NCBI RefSeq assembly: GCF_011634835.1 | Contig: NZ_SIRP01000001.1 | Span: 3,365,766 to 3,429,765 of the forward strand | DNA length: 64,000 bases | Origin: Isoptericola sp. BMS4 | GTDB taxonomy: Bacteria > Actinomycetota > Actinomycetes > Actinomycetales > Cellulomonadaceae | Direction of reading: 5' to 3' | Shown here: in pieces, positions 1 through 8,959 of the stretch | Position numbering within the stretch: position 1 is the first letter of the stretch | Layout of the letters: each line of letters begins with the position of its first letter | Notes under the pieces: model-generated | Databases searched by the model: none | The model's input: only the letters and a program-made list of their open reading frames with translations | Told to the model about the DNA's origin: nothing | Program-made: the position numbers and the translations under genes

Positions 1-762
1 GGGCGCTGCCAGTTCCACCGAGTCCCAGGCCGACGTCCGCGCGTCGTAGACGAGCAGGCGGCCCAGGGCGACGTCGCCCGTGCCGGTGAGGAGCTTGACG
101 GTCTCCGCCGCCATGGTCGACCCGACGGCGCCGCACGCGGGCCCGAGGACGCCGACGGTCTCGCACGACTCCCCCTCCGCGTCGGGCCGGGGCCCGAACA
201 CGTCCGGGTAGGTGATCGCGCGCCCGTCGGGGGCGGCGGACCACCACACGGCGACCTGCCCGTCCCAGGCCAGCACGGTGCCCCACACGACCGGCAGGCC
301 GAGCCGTGCGGCGGCGTCGGACACGGCGTACCGGGTGGCGAAGGTGTCGGAGCCGTCGACGACGACGTCGTACCCGGCGAGCATGCCGGGGGCGGTGCGG
401 TCGTCGAGCCGCTCGGTGTGCTCGATCACCCGCACACCGGGCTGTAGTTCCGCCAGCGTGGCGGCGGCCGACGACGTCTTGCGGTGCCCGACGTCGCCCG
501 CGCCGTGCAGCAGCTGGCGTTGCAGGTTGGACGGCTCCACGACGTCGTCGTCCACCACGCCGAGGGTGCCGACCCCGGCCGCGGCGAGGTAGGCGAGGAC
601 GGGCGAGCCGAGACCGCCCGCGCCGACCACGAGCACACGCGCACCGGCGAGCCGAGCCTGCGCGTCGGGACCGAAGCCGTCGAGCAGCAGCTGCCGGGAC
701 ACGCGTCGGCGCTCGGCCGCGGGGACAGCGCCCCGGGCCGGCACGAGCGGGTCGAGCGGCAC
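1..762 (-). CDS. ThiF/MoeB/MoeZ-family sulfur-carrier adenylyltransferase (C-terminus off window)
   Basis: E1-like enzyme that adenylates the C-terminal glycine of a small sulfur-carrier protein (ThiS, MoaD or CysO type) before thiocarboxylation. 254 codons are visible, beginning at GTG 762, four bases after the etfA stop, so it looks coupled to etfBA. Residues 47-54 hold the nucleotide loop GAGGLGSP; residues 78-83 (SNLQRQ) are the family NLxRQ motif; Cys200 in SCETVGVLGP fits the conserved catalytic-cysteine region. The first zinc CxxC pair of E. coli MoeB is absent, which also occurs in actinobacterial MoeZ-like proteins. The reading frame runs off the window at base 1, so a C-terminal rhodanese domain, as in MoeZ, cannot be judged. 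Which carrier protein it serves cannot be told. Confidence 0.85.
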   Translation of the reverse strand, partial: MPLDPLVPARGAVPAAERRRVSRQLLLDGFGPDAQARLAGARVLVVGAGGLGSPVLAYLAAAGVGTLGVVDDDVVEPSNLQRQLLHGAGDVGHRKTSSAAATLAELQPGVRVIEHTERLDDRTAPGMLAGYDVVVDGSDTFATRYAVSDAAARLGLPVVWGTVLAWDGQVAVWWSAAPDGRAITYPDVFGPRPDAEGESCETVGVLGPACGAVGSTMAAETVKLLTGTGDVALGRLLVYDARTSAWDSVELAAP

Positions 763-766
763 GGCG

Positions 767-1759
767 CTAGCCCGCCTGCGCGTCCTTGTGCGCCTTGATG
801 CGCTCCGCGGCCTGCGGCAGCACGGTCGCGAGGTCGCCCACGACGGCGAAGTCGCAGATCTCGAAGATCGGGGCCTCGGGGTCGGAGTTCACGGCGACGA
901 TGACCTGCGCCGCCTGCATGCCCCCGCGGTGGTGCGGTGCCCCGGAGATGCCGGCGCCCACGTACAGGCGCGGCGCGATCGTGACGCCGGTCTGACCGAT
1001 GTAGCGATCGAACCAGCCCTCGAAGACGGCGTCGCGCGAGGCGCCGACGGCGGCGCCGAGGGCGTCGGCGAACTCGGTGACGGGGCCGAAGTCGCCGTCG
1101 GTGCCGCGGCCGCCGGCCACGACCAGGGCGGCCTCCTCCAGGGTGGGCCGGTCGGACGTGCGCTCCGTGGCGGTCCGCTCGACGACCCGCACGGCCGGAG
1201 CGTCCACGGTGACGGCGAAGCCCTCGACGTCGGTCTTCACCGCGGCCTCGGCAGGCTCGGGGACGACGGCGTTGGCGCGGAGCGTCGCGACGGCCACGTC
1301 GGTGAGCACGCGGCTGGTGGTGTCCCACGCCCCGGCGAAGACGCGCTTGGTCGCCACGATGCCGCCCTCGCCGTCCTCGGCGAGGCCGGAGGCGTCGATG
1401 ACGAGGCCGGCGCCGAGGTCGCGGGCGGCCAGGGCCGTCGCCTCCTTGGTGGCGAACGTCGACGGCGCGAGGACGACGTCGGCGTCGGTGAGCCGGACAG
1501 CGGCGGCCAGCGTGGCGCCGACGACGGCGGGCAGGTGGCGGGCGTCGCCCTGCTGCTCGGGGGGCAGCTCGGCCTGGTGGACGGTCTCGACGCCGTAGGC
1601 GCCGAGCTGGGCGAGCGCCTCGACGGTGGGCGCCTCCAGCGTGACGGCCTCCACCCGGCCGAGCGACCGGCCGAGCGTGAGCAGCTCGAGGACGGAGGAG
1701 CGCACCCCTTCCGAGCTGGTCGCGGGGTCGACGAGGACGAGGACGGTGCGGTTCGTCAT
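767..1759 (-). CDS. etfA: Electron transfer flavoprotein alpha subunit
   Basis: 330-aa FAD-binding subunit of the EtfAB heterodimer, which carries electrons from flavin dehydrogenases (for example acyl-CoA dehydrogenases) to the respiratory chain. The C-terminal third has the diagnostic FAD-domain run: RLYVGAGISGAPHHRGGM, then VIVAVNSDPEAPIFEICDF. Length is normal for the family. ATG 1759 is preceded by a GAGAAGG ribosome site and lies 14 bases after etfB. It is the second gene of etfB-etfA-thiF on the minus strand. No partner dehydrogenase or ETF:quinone oxidoreductase is visible in the window. Confidence 0.95.
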   Translation of the reverse strand: MTNRTVLVLVDPATSSEGVRSSVLELLTLGRSLGRVEAVTLEAPTVEALAQLGAYGVETVHQAELPPEQQGDARHLPAVVGATLAAAVRLTDADVVLAPSTFATKEATALAARDLGAGLVIDASGLAEDGEGGIVATKRVFAGAWDTTSRVLTDVAVATLRANAVVPEPAEAAVKTDVEGFAVTVDAPAVRVVERTATERTSDRPTLEEAALVVAGGRGTDGDFGPVTEFADALGAAVGASRDAVFEGWFDRYIGQTGVTIAPRLYVGAGISGAPHHRGGMQAAQVIVAVNSDPEAPIFEICDFAVVGDLATVLPQAAERIKAHKDAQAG

Positions 1760-1773
1760 GATGCGGCCCCTTC

Positions 1774-2577
1774 TCAGACCAGCTCGTTGCGGATGAGGAA
1801 GTCGGCGAGCGCCGTGCCGCCCTCGCCCTTGTCGGTGACCAGCTCGACCTCGGGCCGCGGGGGCCGCGGGGCCGCGTCGACCGTCTCGGTGCGGGCGCCG
1901 GCCGCGCCGACGGCGGCGGCGTCCAGGCCGACGTCCGCCGCCGACCACTCCTCGATCTGCTTGGTGCGGGCGGCCATGATCAGCTTGAAGTTCGGGAACC
2001 GCGGGGTGTTCGCGGTGTCCGCGACGGACAGCACGGCGGGCAGCGGCGCGGCGAGGGTCTCGGTGGCCTCGTCCGTGACGCGGGTGATCGTCAGGGTGCC
2101 GCCGGCGACCCCCACCTGCTTCGCGAACGTCAGCGCCGGGCGGCCGAGCTCGGCGGCCAGCAGCGCGGGCACGACCGAGCCGAGGCCGTCCAAGGCCGCC
2201 ATGCCGGTGACGACGAGGTCCACCGGCGCCTCGGACTCCAGCCGGCGCACGGCCGCCGCGAGGGCCGCCGTCGTGCCGAAGTAGTCCGAGCCGGCGAGCG
2301 CGTCGTCGGACACGCGCACGCCGCGGTCCACGCCCATCTGGTACGCCTTGCGCAGCGCGACGTCGCCCTCGGGCGGCGCGACCGTGACGGCGACGGTCTC
2401 GCTCGCCTCGCGCTCCGTCTCGTCGAGGCCCTCCACGATCCGCAGCGCGGCCTCGATCGCGTTCTCGTCGAGCTCGTTGAGGGTGCCCTCCGCCGGGTCG
2501 CGCACCACCCGACAGTCCGCGAACTTCCGCTCCGCGTTGATGTCCGGCACGTACTTCACGGCGACGACGATGCGCAC
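1774..2577 (-). CDS. etfB: Electron transfer flavoprotein beta subunit
   Basis: 267-aa AMP-binding beta subunit of ETF. It begins VRIVVAVKYVPDINAE, the usual EtfB N-terminus; later VDLVVTGMAALDGLGSVVPALLAAE matches the ETF beta signature region (quoted in part: GMAALDGLGS). GTG 2577 is preferred over an upstream in-frame ATG at 2616 because GGAGG lies eight bases before the GTG. It is the first gene of the etfB-etfA-thiF unit; about 117 bases separate it from the DUF389 gene upstream. Confidence 0.95.
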   Translation of the reverse strand: MRIVVAVKYVPDINAERKFADCRVVRDPAEGTLNELDENAIEAALRIVEGLDETEREASETVAVTVAPPEGDVALRKAYQMGVDRGVRVSDDALAGSDYFGTTAALAAAVRRLESEAPVDLVVTGMAALDGLGSVVPALLAAELGRPALTFAKQVGVAGGTLTITRVTDEATETLAAPLPAVLSVADTANTPRFPNFKLIMAARTKQIEEWSAADVGLDAAAVGAAGARTETVDAAPRPPRPEVELVTDKGEGGTALADFLIRNELV

Positions 2578-2694
2578 GGGCGCGACCTCCAGCTCACGAC
2601 GAGGGACCGGCCGCACACACCGCGGCCGACGCTGCCGAGCCTACCCGCGCCGGCGGGCGCCGTGTCCGGGCGTCCTCGCCGTGAGAACGACCGG

Positions 2695-3648
2695 TCAGAC
2701 GCCGTGACCGCCCTGCCACGGGGCTCGGGCGCGGCCCTCGGTCGGAACGGTGTGGCGGCGGAGCCGGAGCGTGAGCGCCCCGGCCACGACGATCCCCACC
2801 AGGTTGACGCCGAGCTGCAGCAGCGACCGGCCGCACGACGCCCAGTCGCCCTCGACCGCGGCCACCGCGGCGTAGCCCGCGGCGGGCACGGTCGTCACGG
2901 AGATGAAGACGCCGATGAGGGCGCTGGACTTCGCCGACGTGAGGGCGAGCATGCCCGCAGCCCCGGCCAGCAGCGCGACGATCACCGAGAACGGCCCCAC
3001 CTGGGCGATGAAGGCCACCTGGTCGAGGCTGCCGAGCGGATCCTCGGGGCCGAGGCCGGCCCGGCGCGCCAGCGCCACCAGCACCACGGTGACGGCGATC
3101 GCCAGCGGGTACCCGGCGCCCAGCGCGAGCACGGCCCGCCGCGCCAGTGCCCGGCGTCGTCCCACGACCGCCACGGCGAGCGCGGCCAGGGGGCCGAAGT
3201 CCGGCCCCACGACCATCGCGCCGACGATCGTCACCGCCGAGTCCGTCATGACGCCCACCGCGGCCAGGAGGCACGCGATGACGAGGAACGCGAGGTAGAC
3301 GCCGTTGAGCCGGCTCTCGTCCCCGGTCGTGGCGACGAGCTCGTCCCAGATGACGGCGTCCGCGCTCGCGCCCCGCGTCTCGCGCTCTGCGGCGTCCGCC
3401 GTCCGGGAGATCAGCAGCTCCACCGGCAGCAGCGCGATCTCCCCGGCCCGGTCGACGCCCCGCTCCTTGAGCCGCTGCACGACGTCCTCGGCGACCTCGC
3501 GGGCGACGAACGCCTCGATCACGTCACCCGGGGGCTGCCGGCTCGTGCCCGCCGCGACCGAGACGTGCGCGACGCCGGGCTCCCCGTCGAGCATCGCCAC
3601 GACGGCGTCGCTGTCGGCCGCGGCGCACACGACCCGCAGCCGCATCAC
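2695..3648 (-). CDS. DUF389 family integral membrane protein
   Basis: 317-aa protein with a soluble ferredoxin-like N-terminal part (about residues 1-95, beginning MMRLRVVCAAADSDAVV) followed by about six hydrophobic segments with small-residue-rich loops such as AVTIVGAMVVGPDFGPLAAL, characteristic of DUF389 (TIGR00341-like). Function of the family is unproven. GTG 3648 and ATG 3645 are both possible starts behind a GGGGGAGAG ribosome site. The gene opens a minus-strand run of membrane proteins, with a 30-base gap to the YrhK-like gene on its upstream side. Confidence 0.85.
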   Translation of the reverse strand: MMRLRVVCAAADSDAVVAMLDGEPGVAHVSVAAGTSRQPPGDVIEAFVAREVAEDVVQRLKERGVDRAGEIALLPVELLISRTADAAERETRGASADAVIWDELVATTGDESRLNGVYLAFLVIACLLAAVGVMTDSAVTIVGAMVVGPDFGPLAALAVAVVGRRRALARRAVLALGAGYPLAIAVTVVLVALARRAGLGPEDPLGSLDQVAFIAQVGPFSVIVALLAGAAGMLALTSAKSSALIGVFISVTTVPAAGYAAVAAVEGDWASCGRSLLQLGVNLVGIVVAGALTLRLRRHTVPTEGRARAPWQGGHGV

Positions 3649-3678
3649 CGGGACTCTCCCCCGCCGCGCACCGCGCGG

Positions 3679-3978
3679 CTAGAAGTCGTTGCCGCCATCG
3701 CCGGACCCCGGCCGCTCCGGGTGGAACCGCTTGAGGTGCACGCGCCGCCGGAAGCGGATCGCGGGACGGACCAGCATCTGCACGCTCCCGACGAGGAACA
3801 GCCACGTGCCCGCGGTCGACAGCGAGGCGAAGAAGAAGAACACGCTCCCGATCACGAACCACGTGCCGATCAGCAGGTCGTTGACGATGCTCACGACCTC
3901 GTACCGTTGCCGCACCACCAGCTCTTCGCGGCCGATGTGCAGGACCGTGGTGTTGTCCGGCTCGTGCTCCATCTCCAT
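3679..3978 (-). CDS. YrhK-like small membrane protein
   Basis: 99-aa protein matching the YrhK-like domain: a short N-terminal region with IGREELVVRQRYEVVSIVND, then two transmembrane helices (LIGTWFVIGSVFFFFASL and TWLFLVGSVQMLV) and a basic tail RFRRRVHLKRFHPERP. ATG 3978 (MEMEHEP) is chosen because GGAGGGAG lies eight bases upstream; an in-frame GTG at 4038 has no ribosome site and would add 20 residues. Cellular role is not established for this family. Confidence 0.75.
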   Translation of the reverse strand: MEMEHEPDNTTVLHIGREELVVRQRYEVVSIVNDLLIGTWFVIGSVFFFFASLSTAGTWLFLVGSVQMLVRPAIRFRRRVHLKRFHPERPGSGDGGNDF

Positions 3979-4056
3979 CGCTGCGGCTCCCTCCGGGGTC
4001 GGGTCCTCCGCCGCCAACGTACCCGCGCCGTCCCTCACCAGCCCGGCACGGTGTCG

Positions 4057-4275
4057 CTACAACGCGTCCGCCAACCAGAACCCCACGAAGATCAGACCGA
4101 GGCACGCGAGCCGGACCGGGCCGGGCGAGTAGAGCACCTCCGCGAAACGGACGTGGCCCGACTCGGGATCACGCCGCCTCCTCAGGTCGGCGATGAGGAG
4201 GACCATCCAGACCACCGCACCCACTGCCACCATCCACCAGCCCAGCGCGATCAGCCCAGGGTGCCGTCCGTCCAC
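4057..4275 (-). CDS. Small two-helix membrane protein, unknown function
   Basis: 72-aa protein with two hydrophobic helices (LIALGWWMVAVGAVVWMVLL near residues 8-27 and LACLGLIFVGFWLADAL at the C-terminus) separated by a charged loop (DLRRRRDPESGH). The start is GTG 4275, eight bases behind GAGAGG. I recognise no family. It sits between two other short membrane proteins on the same strand, which favours a real gene. Confidence 0.6.
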   Translation of the reverse strand: MDGRHPGLIALGWWMVAVGAVVWMVLLIADLRRRRDPESGHVRFAEVLYSPGPVRLACLGLIFVGFWLADAL

Positions 4276-4353
4276 GTGTCGTGCCTCTCGCCGTTCGACG
4301 AGCCCTTGACTCCCGCACGAAGGTTCGCGCGTGTCCGGCCGCCGCCGGACCCG

Positions 4354-4599
4354 TCATCCGACGACCGGTTCGATGAGGATCATCCCCGCCCCGATCACCA
4401 CGAGTCCCGCACCGACGACGAGCGTTCTGCGTCGCATGTCGAGTCCGAGCGGGGCTTCCTTCACCAGACGCGCCATGAACGACGGTAAGAGACGCTCGGT
4501 CTGACGTCCCATGAGCGCGGCAAGGCCCCGACTCCAGATGAGACCCACGAGGCCCACGCCGATGAAGACCACTCCGAACGCGACCCCGAGCGGCATCAT
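4354..4599 (-). CDS. Small two-helix membrane protein, unknown function
   Basis: 81-aa protein with helix 1 VAFGVVFIGVGLVGLIW and helix 2 VVGAGLVVIGAGMILIEPVV, joined by a basic, amphipathic loop. ATG 4599 is favoured because GAAGGG is seven bases upstream; GTG 4614 in frame lacks a ribosome site. No family recognised. It heads the minus-strand small-membrane-protein run and is divergent from glgX. Confidence 0.6.
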   Translation of the reverse strand: MMPLGVAFGVVFIGVGLVGLIWSRGLAALMGRQTERLLPSFMARLVKEAPLGLDMRRRTLVVGAGLVVIGAGMILIEPVVG

Positions 4600-4757
4600 C
4601 GTCACACCCTTCACCGATCGTCGTGGCCCCGACCGTCTCCCGACATTACTGGCAGGTCAAGAGATCCACCACGAACGATGCCGAACCCATCCGCCCCGTG
4701 CCGTCGAGGATCGGCGCACGGGTAGTCGTCCGTGTCACCGTGGGTCACGATGGGCCC

Positions 4758-7067
4758 ATGGAGGCCCGCCCCAAGGTCACGCCGCTGACGCGCCCGACGG
4801 CGCGTCGCAGCCACGTGCCGCCGCTGGGGGTGCACGTCACCCCGGACGGCGGGATCGACGTCGCGGTGGCGGCCGCGCACGCCACCGCCGTCGAGCTGTG
4901 CCTGGTCGACGTCGTCGACGAGGCCCTCGACACCCGCGACCCGGCCCGGTACGCGGAGCGCCGGGTCGCGCTGGACGGGCCGACGTACGGCGTCTGGCAC
5001 GCCCACGTCCCGGACGTGCGCCCGGGCCAGCGATACGGCTTCCGGGCCCACGGGCCGTGGGACCCCGAGGCGGGGCACCGGCACAACCCCGCCAAGCTGC
5101 TCGTGGACCCGTACGCCCGCGGGCTGGTGGGCGAGCTGACCTACGGGCCGGAGACCCTGGGCGCGGTCGGCGCCCTGAACGGCGACGACCCCGGCGGTGA
5201 CGACCCCGGCGACGCCCCGGCGCCCGACGGCCGCTGGTGGGTCGCCGAGCAGTACGGCGAGCCCGACGACCGCGACTCGCTCGCGTTCGTGCCGCACGCC
5301 GTCGTCGTCCCCTCGCAGCCCGGCCCGCCGCCGCTGAGCCGGCCGCGCGTGCCCTGGGCCGACACGGTGATCTACGAGGCACACGTGCAGGGCCTCTCCA
5401 TGCGCCACCCCGACGTGCCCGCCGAGCTGCGCGGCACGTACGCCGGCGTGGCCCACCCCGCGACGGTCGAGCACCTGCTCTCCCTCGGCGTCACGACGCT
5501 GGAGCTGCTGCCGGTCCACGCGTCGGCGAGCGAGCCGCGCCTGGTGGCCCACGGGCTCACGAACTACTGGGGCTACCAGACGCTCGGCTTCTTCGCCCCG
5601 CACGCCGCGTACGCCACACGCGCGGCGCGGGACGCCGGGCCGGCCGCCGTCCTGGACGAGGTGCGCGGCATGGTGCACCTGCTGCACGAGGCCGGGATCG
5701 AGGTGCTGCTGGACGTCGTCTACAACCACACGTGCGAGGGCGGCGCCTCCGACCTGCACGTGTCCTGGCGCGGCCTGGACAACGCGGGCTACTACCTGCA
5801 CGACGGCGCGTCCCCCGCCGCCCTGGCCGACGTGACCGGTACCGGGAACTCCCTGGACTTCCGCCGCCCCCGCGTGGTGCAGCTGGCGCTGGACTCGCTG
5901 CGGTACTGGGCCGAGGTGGTGGGTGTCGACGGGTTCCGCTTCGACCTCGCCACCACGCTGGGGCGCGCCGAGCACGGGTTCACCCCCGACCACCCGTTCC
6001 TCGTGGCGCTGCAGACGGACCCGGTGCTCTCCGGGCTCAAGCTGGTGGCCGAGCCGTGGGACGTCGGCCCGGGCGGCTGGCAGACGGGCAACTTCCCGCC
6101 GCCGACCGCGGAGTGGAACGACCGCTTCCGGGACTCGGTCCGCGGCTTCTGGCTGGACGCGCCGCGCCAGGGGTCGCACGGCCACGAGATGCGCGGCCTG
6201 CGGGAGCTCACCACCCGCCTCGCGGGGTCGGCCGACCTGTTCGGCCACTCCGACCCGCCGCTGATGCGCGGGCCGGTGGCGTCGGTCAACTACGTGACGG
6301 CGCACGACGGGTTCACCCTCGCGGACCTCGTCGCCTTCGACCACAAGCACAACGAGGCGAACGGCGAGGGCAACCGCGACGGCTCGGACCACAACCTGTC
6401 CTGGAACCACGGCGTGGAGGGCCACGCCCCCGACGGTGGCGCCGGCGGCGCCGACCCGACCACCGAGCCGTGGTCCGCCGTCGTGCCGCTGCGCCGCCGC
6501 TCCCAGCGCAACCTGCTCGCCACCCTGCTGCTCGCCGCGGGGACCCCCATGCTGACCGCGGGCGACGAGCTGGGCCGCACGCAGGGCGGCAACAACAACG
6601 CGTACGCGCAGGCGGGCCCGCTGTCGTGGATCGACTGGGACCTCGACGAGCCCGCGCAGGACCTGCTCGCCACCACCCGGTTCCTGCTCGCGCTGCGCGC
6701 CGAGCACCCTGCACTGCGCGCCGACTCCTTCTTCCTCGGCACGCCGCGTCCCGGCGAGGACCTTCCCGACCTGCTGTGGTTCGCCGCCGACGGCACCCCG
6801 ATGGACCGCGACGCGTGGGCGACCACCGGGCGGCGGGTGGTGCAGATGCTGCGGCCCGGGCCCGAGGACGGCGACACACACGTGCTGCTGGTGCTCAACG
6901 GCGGGCTCGACGACGCCGGCGTCACCCTGCCCGACCCGCTCCCGGGGACGACGTGGGAGCGCGTGTGGAGCTCGACGTGGGACCACCCCGACCGGCCCGA
7001 CGACGGCGACGACGACGACGGCCCGACGCTCGAGTCCCTGAGCGTCGAGGTCTTCCTGGGCCGGTAG
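4758..7067 (+). CDS. glgX: Glycogen debranching enzyme GlgX (GH13)
   Basis: 769-aa cytoplasmic isoamylase-type enzyme that hydrolyses alpha-1,6 branches of limit-dextrin glycogen. It has an N-terminal CBM48-like region, then the GH13 barrel: DVVYNHT (region I), GFRFDLATTLGR with the nucleophile Asp (region II), VAEPWDVGPGGWQTGNFP with the acid/base Glu (region III), and the TAHDGFTLADLV region IV. GTPMLTAGDELGRTQGGNNN is typical of GlgX. ATG 4758 is chosen because upstream in-frame codons are not GlgX-like. A Gly/Asp/Pro-rich insertion around residues 145-155 is unusual. It lies upstream of the glgE-treS-mak-glgB set and would mobilise the polymer which that set makes. Confidence 0.93.
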   Translation: MEARPKVTPLTRPTARRSHVPPLGVHVTPDGGIDVAVAAAHATAVELCLVDVVDEALDTRDPARYAERRVALDGPTYGVWHAHVPDVRPGQRYGFRAHGPWDPEAGHRHNPAKLLVDPYARGLVGELTYGPETLGAVGALNGDDPGGDDPGDAPAPDGRWWVAEQYGEPDDRDSLAFVPHAVVVPSQPGPPPLSRPRVPWADTVIYEAHVQGLSMRHPDVPAELRGTYAGVAHPATVEHLLSLGVTTLELLPVHASASEPRLVAHGLTNYWGYQTLGFFAPHAAYATRAARDAGPAAVLDEVRGMVHLLHEAGIEVLLDVVYNHTCEGGASDLHVSWRGLDNAGYYLHDGASPAALADVTGTGNSLDFRRPRVVQLALDSLRYWAEVVGVDGFRFDLATTLGRAEHGFTPDHPFLVALQTDPVLSGLKLVAEPWDVGPGGWQTGNFPPPTAEWNDRFRDSVRGFWLDAPRQGSHGHEMRGLRELTTRLAGSADLFGHSDPPLMRGPVASVNYVTAHDGFTLADLVAFDHKHNEANGEGNRDGSDHNLSWNHGVEGHAPDGGAGGADPTTEPWSAVVPLRRRSQRNLLATLLLAAGTPMLTAGDELGRTQGGNNNAYAQAGPLSWIDWDLDEPAQDLLATTRFLLALRAEHPALRADSFFLGTPRPGEDLPDLLWFAADGTPMDRDAWATTGRRVVQMLRPGPEDGDTHVLLVLNGGLDDAGVTLPDPLPGTTWERVWSSTWDHPDRPDDGDDDDGPTLESLSVEVFLGR

Positions 7068-7109
7068 TGCCGCCGCTCGCCCCGGGCGCGCGTCTGCCAG
7101 ACTGCCCGC

Positions 7110-8816
7110 ATGGACGCTGACGTCGTCGTCATCGGAGCGGGGCTGTCCGGGCTGGTCACCGCCACGGAGCTCACCGCCGCCGGCAAGCGAGTCGTGGTGC
7201 TGGACCAGGAGCCGCACGCCTCCCTCGGCGGCCAGGCGTGGTGGTCGTTCGGCGGGCTGTTCCTCGTCGGGTCTCCCGAGCAGCGCGCGATGGGCGTGCA
7301 CGACTCCGCCGAGCTCGCCTGGGCGGACTGGCTCGGCTCCGCGCAGTTCGAGGCGGGCGCCGAGCGCGGCGAGGGGCCGGACCGGCACGGCTACGCCTGG
7401 GCCAGGCACTTCGTGGAGTTCGCCGCCGGCGACCTGCGCTCCTGGCTGCACGGTAAGGGCGTGCGGTGGTTCCCACTGGTGCAGTGGGCCGAGCGCGGCG
7501 GCTACCCCGTCGGCGCGGGCGGGATCGAGCACGGCAACTCCGTCCCCCGCTTCCACGTCACCTGGGGCACCGGCCCCGCGATCCTCGCGCCCTTCGTCGC
7601 CGCCGCGCACGCCGCCCAGGCGGCGGGCCGTCTCGACGTGCGGTTCCGCCGCCGCGTCGTCGGGCTGACGACGACGGACGGCGCCGTCACCGGCGTGCGT
7701 GCCGAGGTGCTGGCCGCGCAGGACCTCGCCGGGCGCCCGTTCGGCGGCCGCGGCACGCCGTCGAACCGCGACGTCGCGCGCGTCGAGGAGATCGTCGCGG
7801 GCGCCGTCGTCGTCGCGACCGGCGGCATCGGCGCGAACCACGACCTGGCGCGGGCCCACTGGGACCCCGGCGCGGGAACGCTCCCCGAGCGCATGCTCTC
7901 CGGCGTGCCGGACTCCACCGACGGCCTCATGCTCGGCCACGCCGCCGACGCCGGGGCCGCCCTCGTGCACTCCGGCCGCATGTGGCACTACCCGGAGGGG
8001 ATCGCGGCGCACTCCCCCGTCTGGACGAACCACGGGATCCGCATCCTGCCGGGCCCGTCGTCGTTGTGGCTCGACGCCGACGGCCACCGCCTGCCCGCCC
8101 CGCTGTTCCCCGGCTTCGACGCGCTCGGTGCCCTGCGGCACGTCACGAGCCGTGGGGACGACCATTCCTGGTTCGTGCTCAACAAGGCGATCATGGAGTC
8201 CGAGTTCGCGCTGTCCGGCTCGGAGCAGAACCCGGACCTCACCGGCCGGGACGTGAAGCTCCTGGCGCAGCGGGTGCTGCCGGGCGCCGTCGGCCCGGTG
8301 GCGCGGTTCGCCGCCGAGTCCCCCGAGTTCCTGTGGGCGGACTCCCCCGCCGAGCTGGCCGCCGCGATGAACGCGCTGACCGACGCGACGCCCGGCTCAC
8401 GCGGGCACGTCGACGCCGGCGAGCTCGCCGCGCTGATCGCCGCCCGCGACGCCCAGGTCTCCTCCGGCCTGGGCAAGGACCCGCAGGTCGTCGCCACCCG
8501 GGCCGCCCGCGACTACCGCGTCGACAAGCTGATCCGGGTCGCGAAGCCGCGGCCCCTGACGACGCCGAAGGACGGGCCGCTGCTGGCCGTGCGGCTGTCC
8601 GTGCTGTCCCGCAAGACCCTCGGCGGGTTGTGGTGCGACCCGTCCGGGCGGGTGCTGCGCCCCGACGGCGACGTCCTGGAGGGTCTGTGGGCCGTCGGCG
8701 AGGCGGCCGGGTTCGGTGGCGGCGGCGTGCACGGCCACCGCGCCCTGGAGGGCACGTTCCTCGGCGGGTGCCTGCACACCGGTCGCGTCACCGGTCGCGC
8801 CCTGGCCGCCGCCTGA
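7110..8816 (+). CDS. FAD-binding dehydrogenase (3-ketosteroid dehydrogenase-like superfamily)
   Basis: 568-aa FAD_binding_2 flavoprotein. The N-terminal dinucleotide fold is VVVIGAGLSGLVTATEL followed by the acidic VVVLDQEP; GGQAWWSFGGLFLVGSPEQR follows, as in the Rv0785-like group of uncharacterised actinobacterial dehydrogenases. The C-terminal FAD segment is VGEAAGFGGGGVHGHRALEG. The start is ATG 7110, 42 bases after glgX. Substrate unknown: although the fold is that of fumarate reductase and ketosteroid dehydrogenase, no steroid genes are nearby. The first palindrome of the downstream nuclease cassette begins seven bases after its stop. Confidence 0.8.
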   Translation: MDADVVVIGAGLSGLVTATELTAAGKRVVVLDQEPHASLGGQAWWSFGGLFLVGSPEQRAMGVHDSAELAWADWLGSAQFEAGAERGEGPDRHGYAWARHFVEFAAGDLRSWLHGKGVRWFPLVQWAERGGYPVGAGGIEHGNSVPRFHVTWGTGPAILAPFVAAAHAAQAAGRLDVRFRRRVVGLTTTDGAVTGVRAEVLAAQDLAGRPFGGRGTPSNRDVARVEEIVAGAVVVATGGIGANHDLARAHWDPGAGTLPERMLSGVPDSTDGLMLGHAADAGAALVHSGRMWHYPEGIAAHSPVWTNHGIRILPGPSSLWLDADGHRLPAPLFPGFDALGALRHVTSRGDDHSWFVLNKAIMESEFALSGSEQNPDLTGRDVKLLAQRVLPGAVGPVARFAAESPEFLWADSPAELAAAMNALTDATPGSRGHVDAGELAALIAARDAQVSSGLGKDPQVVATRAARDYRVDKLIRVAKPRPLTTPKDGPLLAVRLSVLSRKTLGGLWCDPSGRVLRPDGDVLEGLWAVGEAAGFGGGGVHGHRALEGTFLGGCLHTGRVTGRALAAA

Positions 8817-8823
8817 CACGCCA

Positions 8824-8892
8824 CCGAGGTCGAACCCAGGGCTCGAGATCGATGTTCCGGACCTCGATCTCGAACCCTCGCCTCGATCTCGG
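8824..8892. repeat. Two-stem palindrome, left flank of nuclease cassette (copy 1)
   Basis: Outer arms 8824-8833 (CCGAGGTCGA) and 8883-8892 (TCGATCTCGG) pair over 10 positions with one G-T wobble. A 5 by 5 internal loop follows, then inner arms 8839-8852 (GGGCTCGAGATCGA) and 8864-8877 (TCGATCTCGAACCC), 13 of 14 paired, closing an 11-base loop at 8853-8863. The same architecture recurs at 9903-9969 on the other side of the nuclease gene. It could also act as a terminator for the FAD dehydrogenase gene, but there is no T-run. Confidence 0.85.
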
Positions 8893-8959
8893 CGAGCAAC
8901 CATCCACAGATTCCGGCCGCGGCCCGACGAACGGAGCCCTCCGCGGGCACCATCGGGCC

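Noticed and set aside
4611..8165. A 1184-codon minus-strand open frame opposite glgX
   Set aside because: Arg/Gly/His/Val-rich composition without any domain; it is the antisense shadow of glgX and the FAD dehydrogenase gene.
7110..8816. 3-Ketosteroid dehydrogenase acting in steroid catabolism
   Set aside because: Fold is shared, but the motifs fit the Rv0785-like group and no steroid pathway genes are present.
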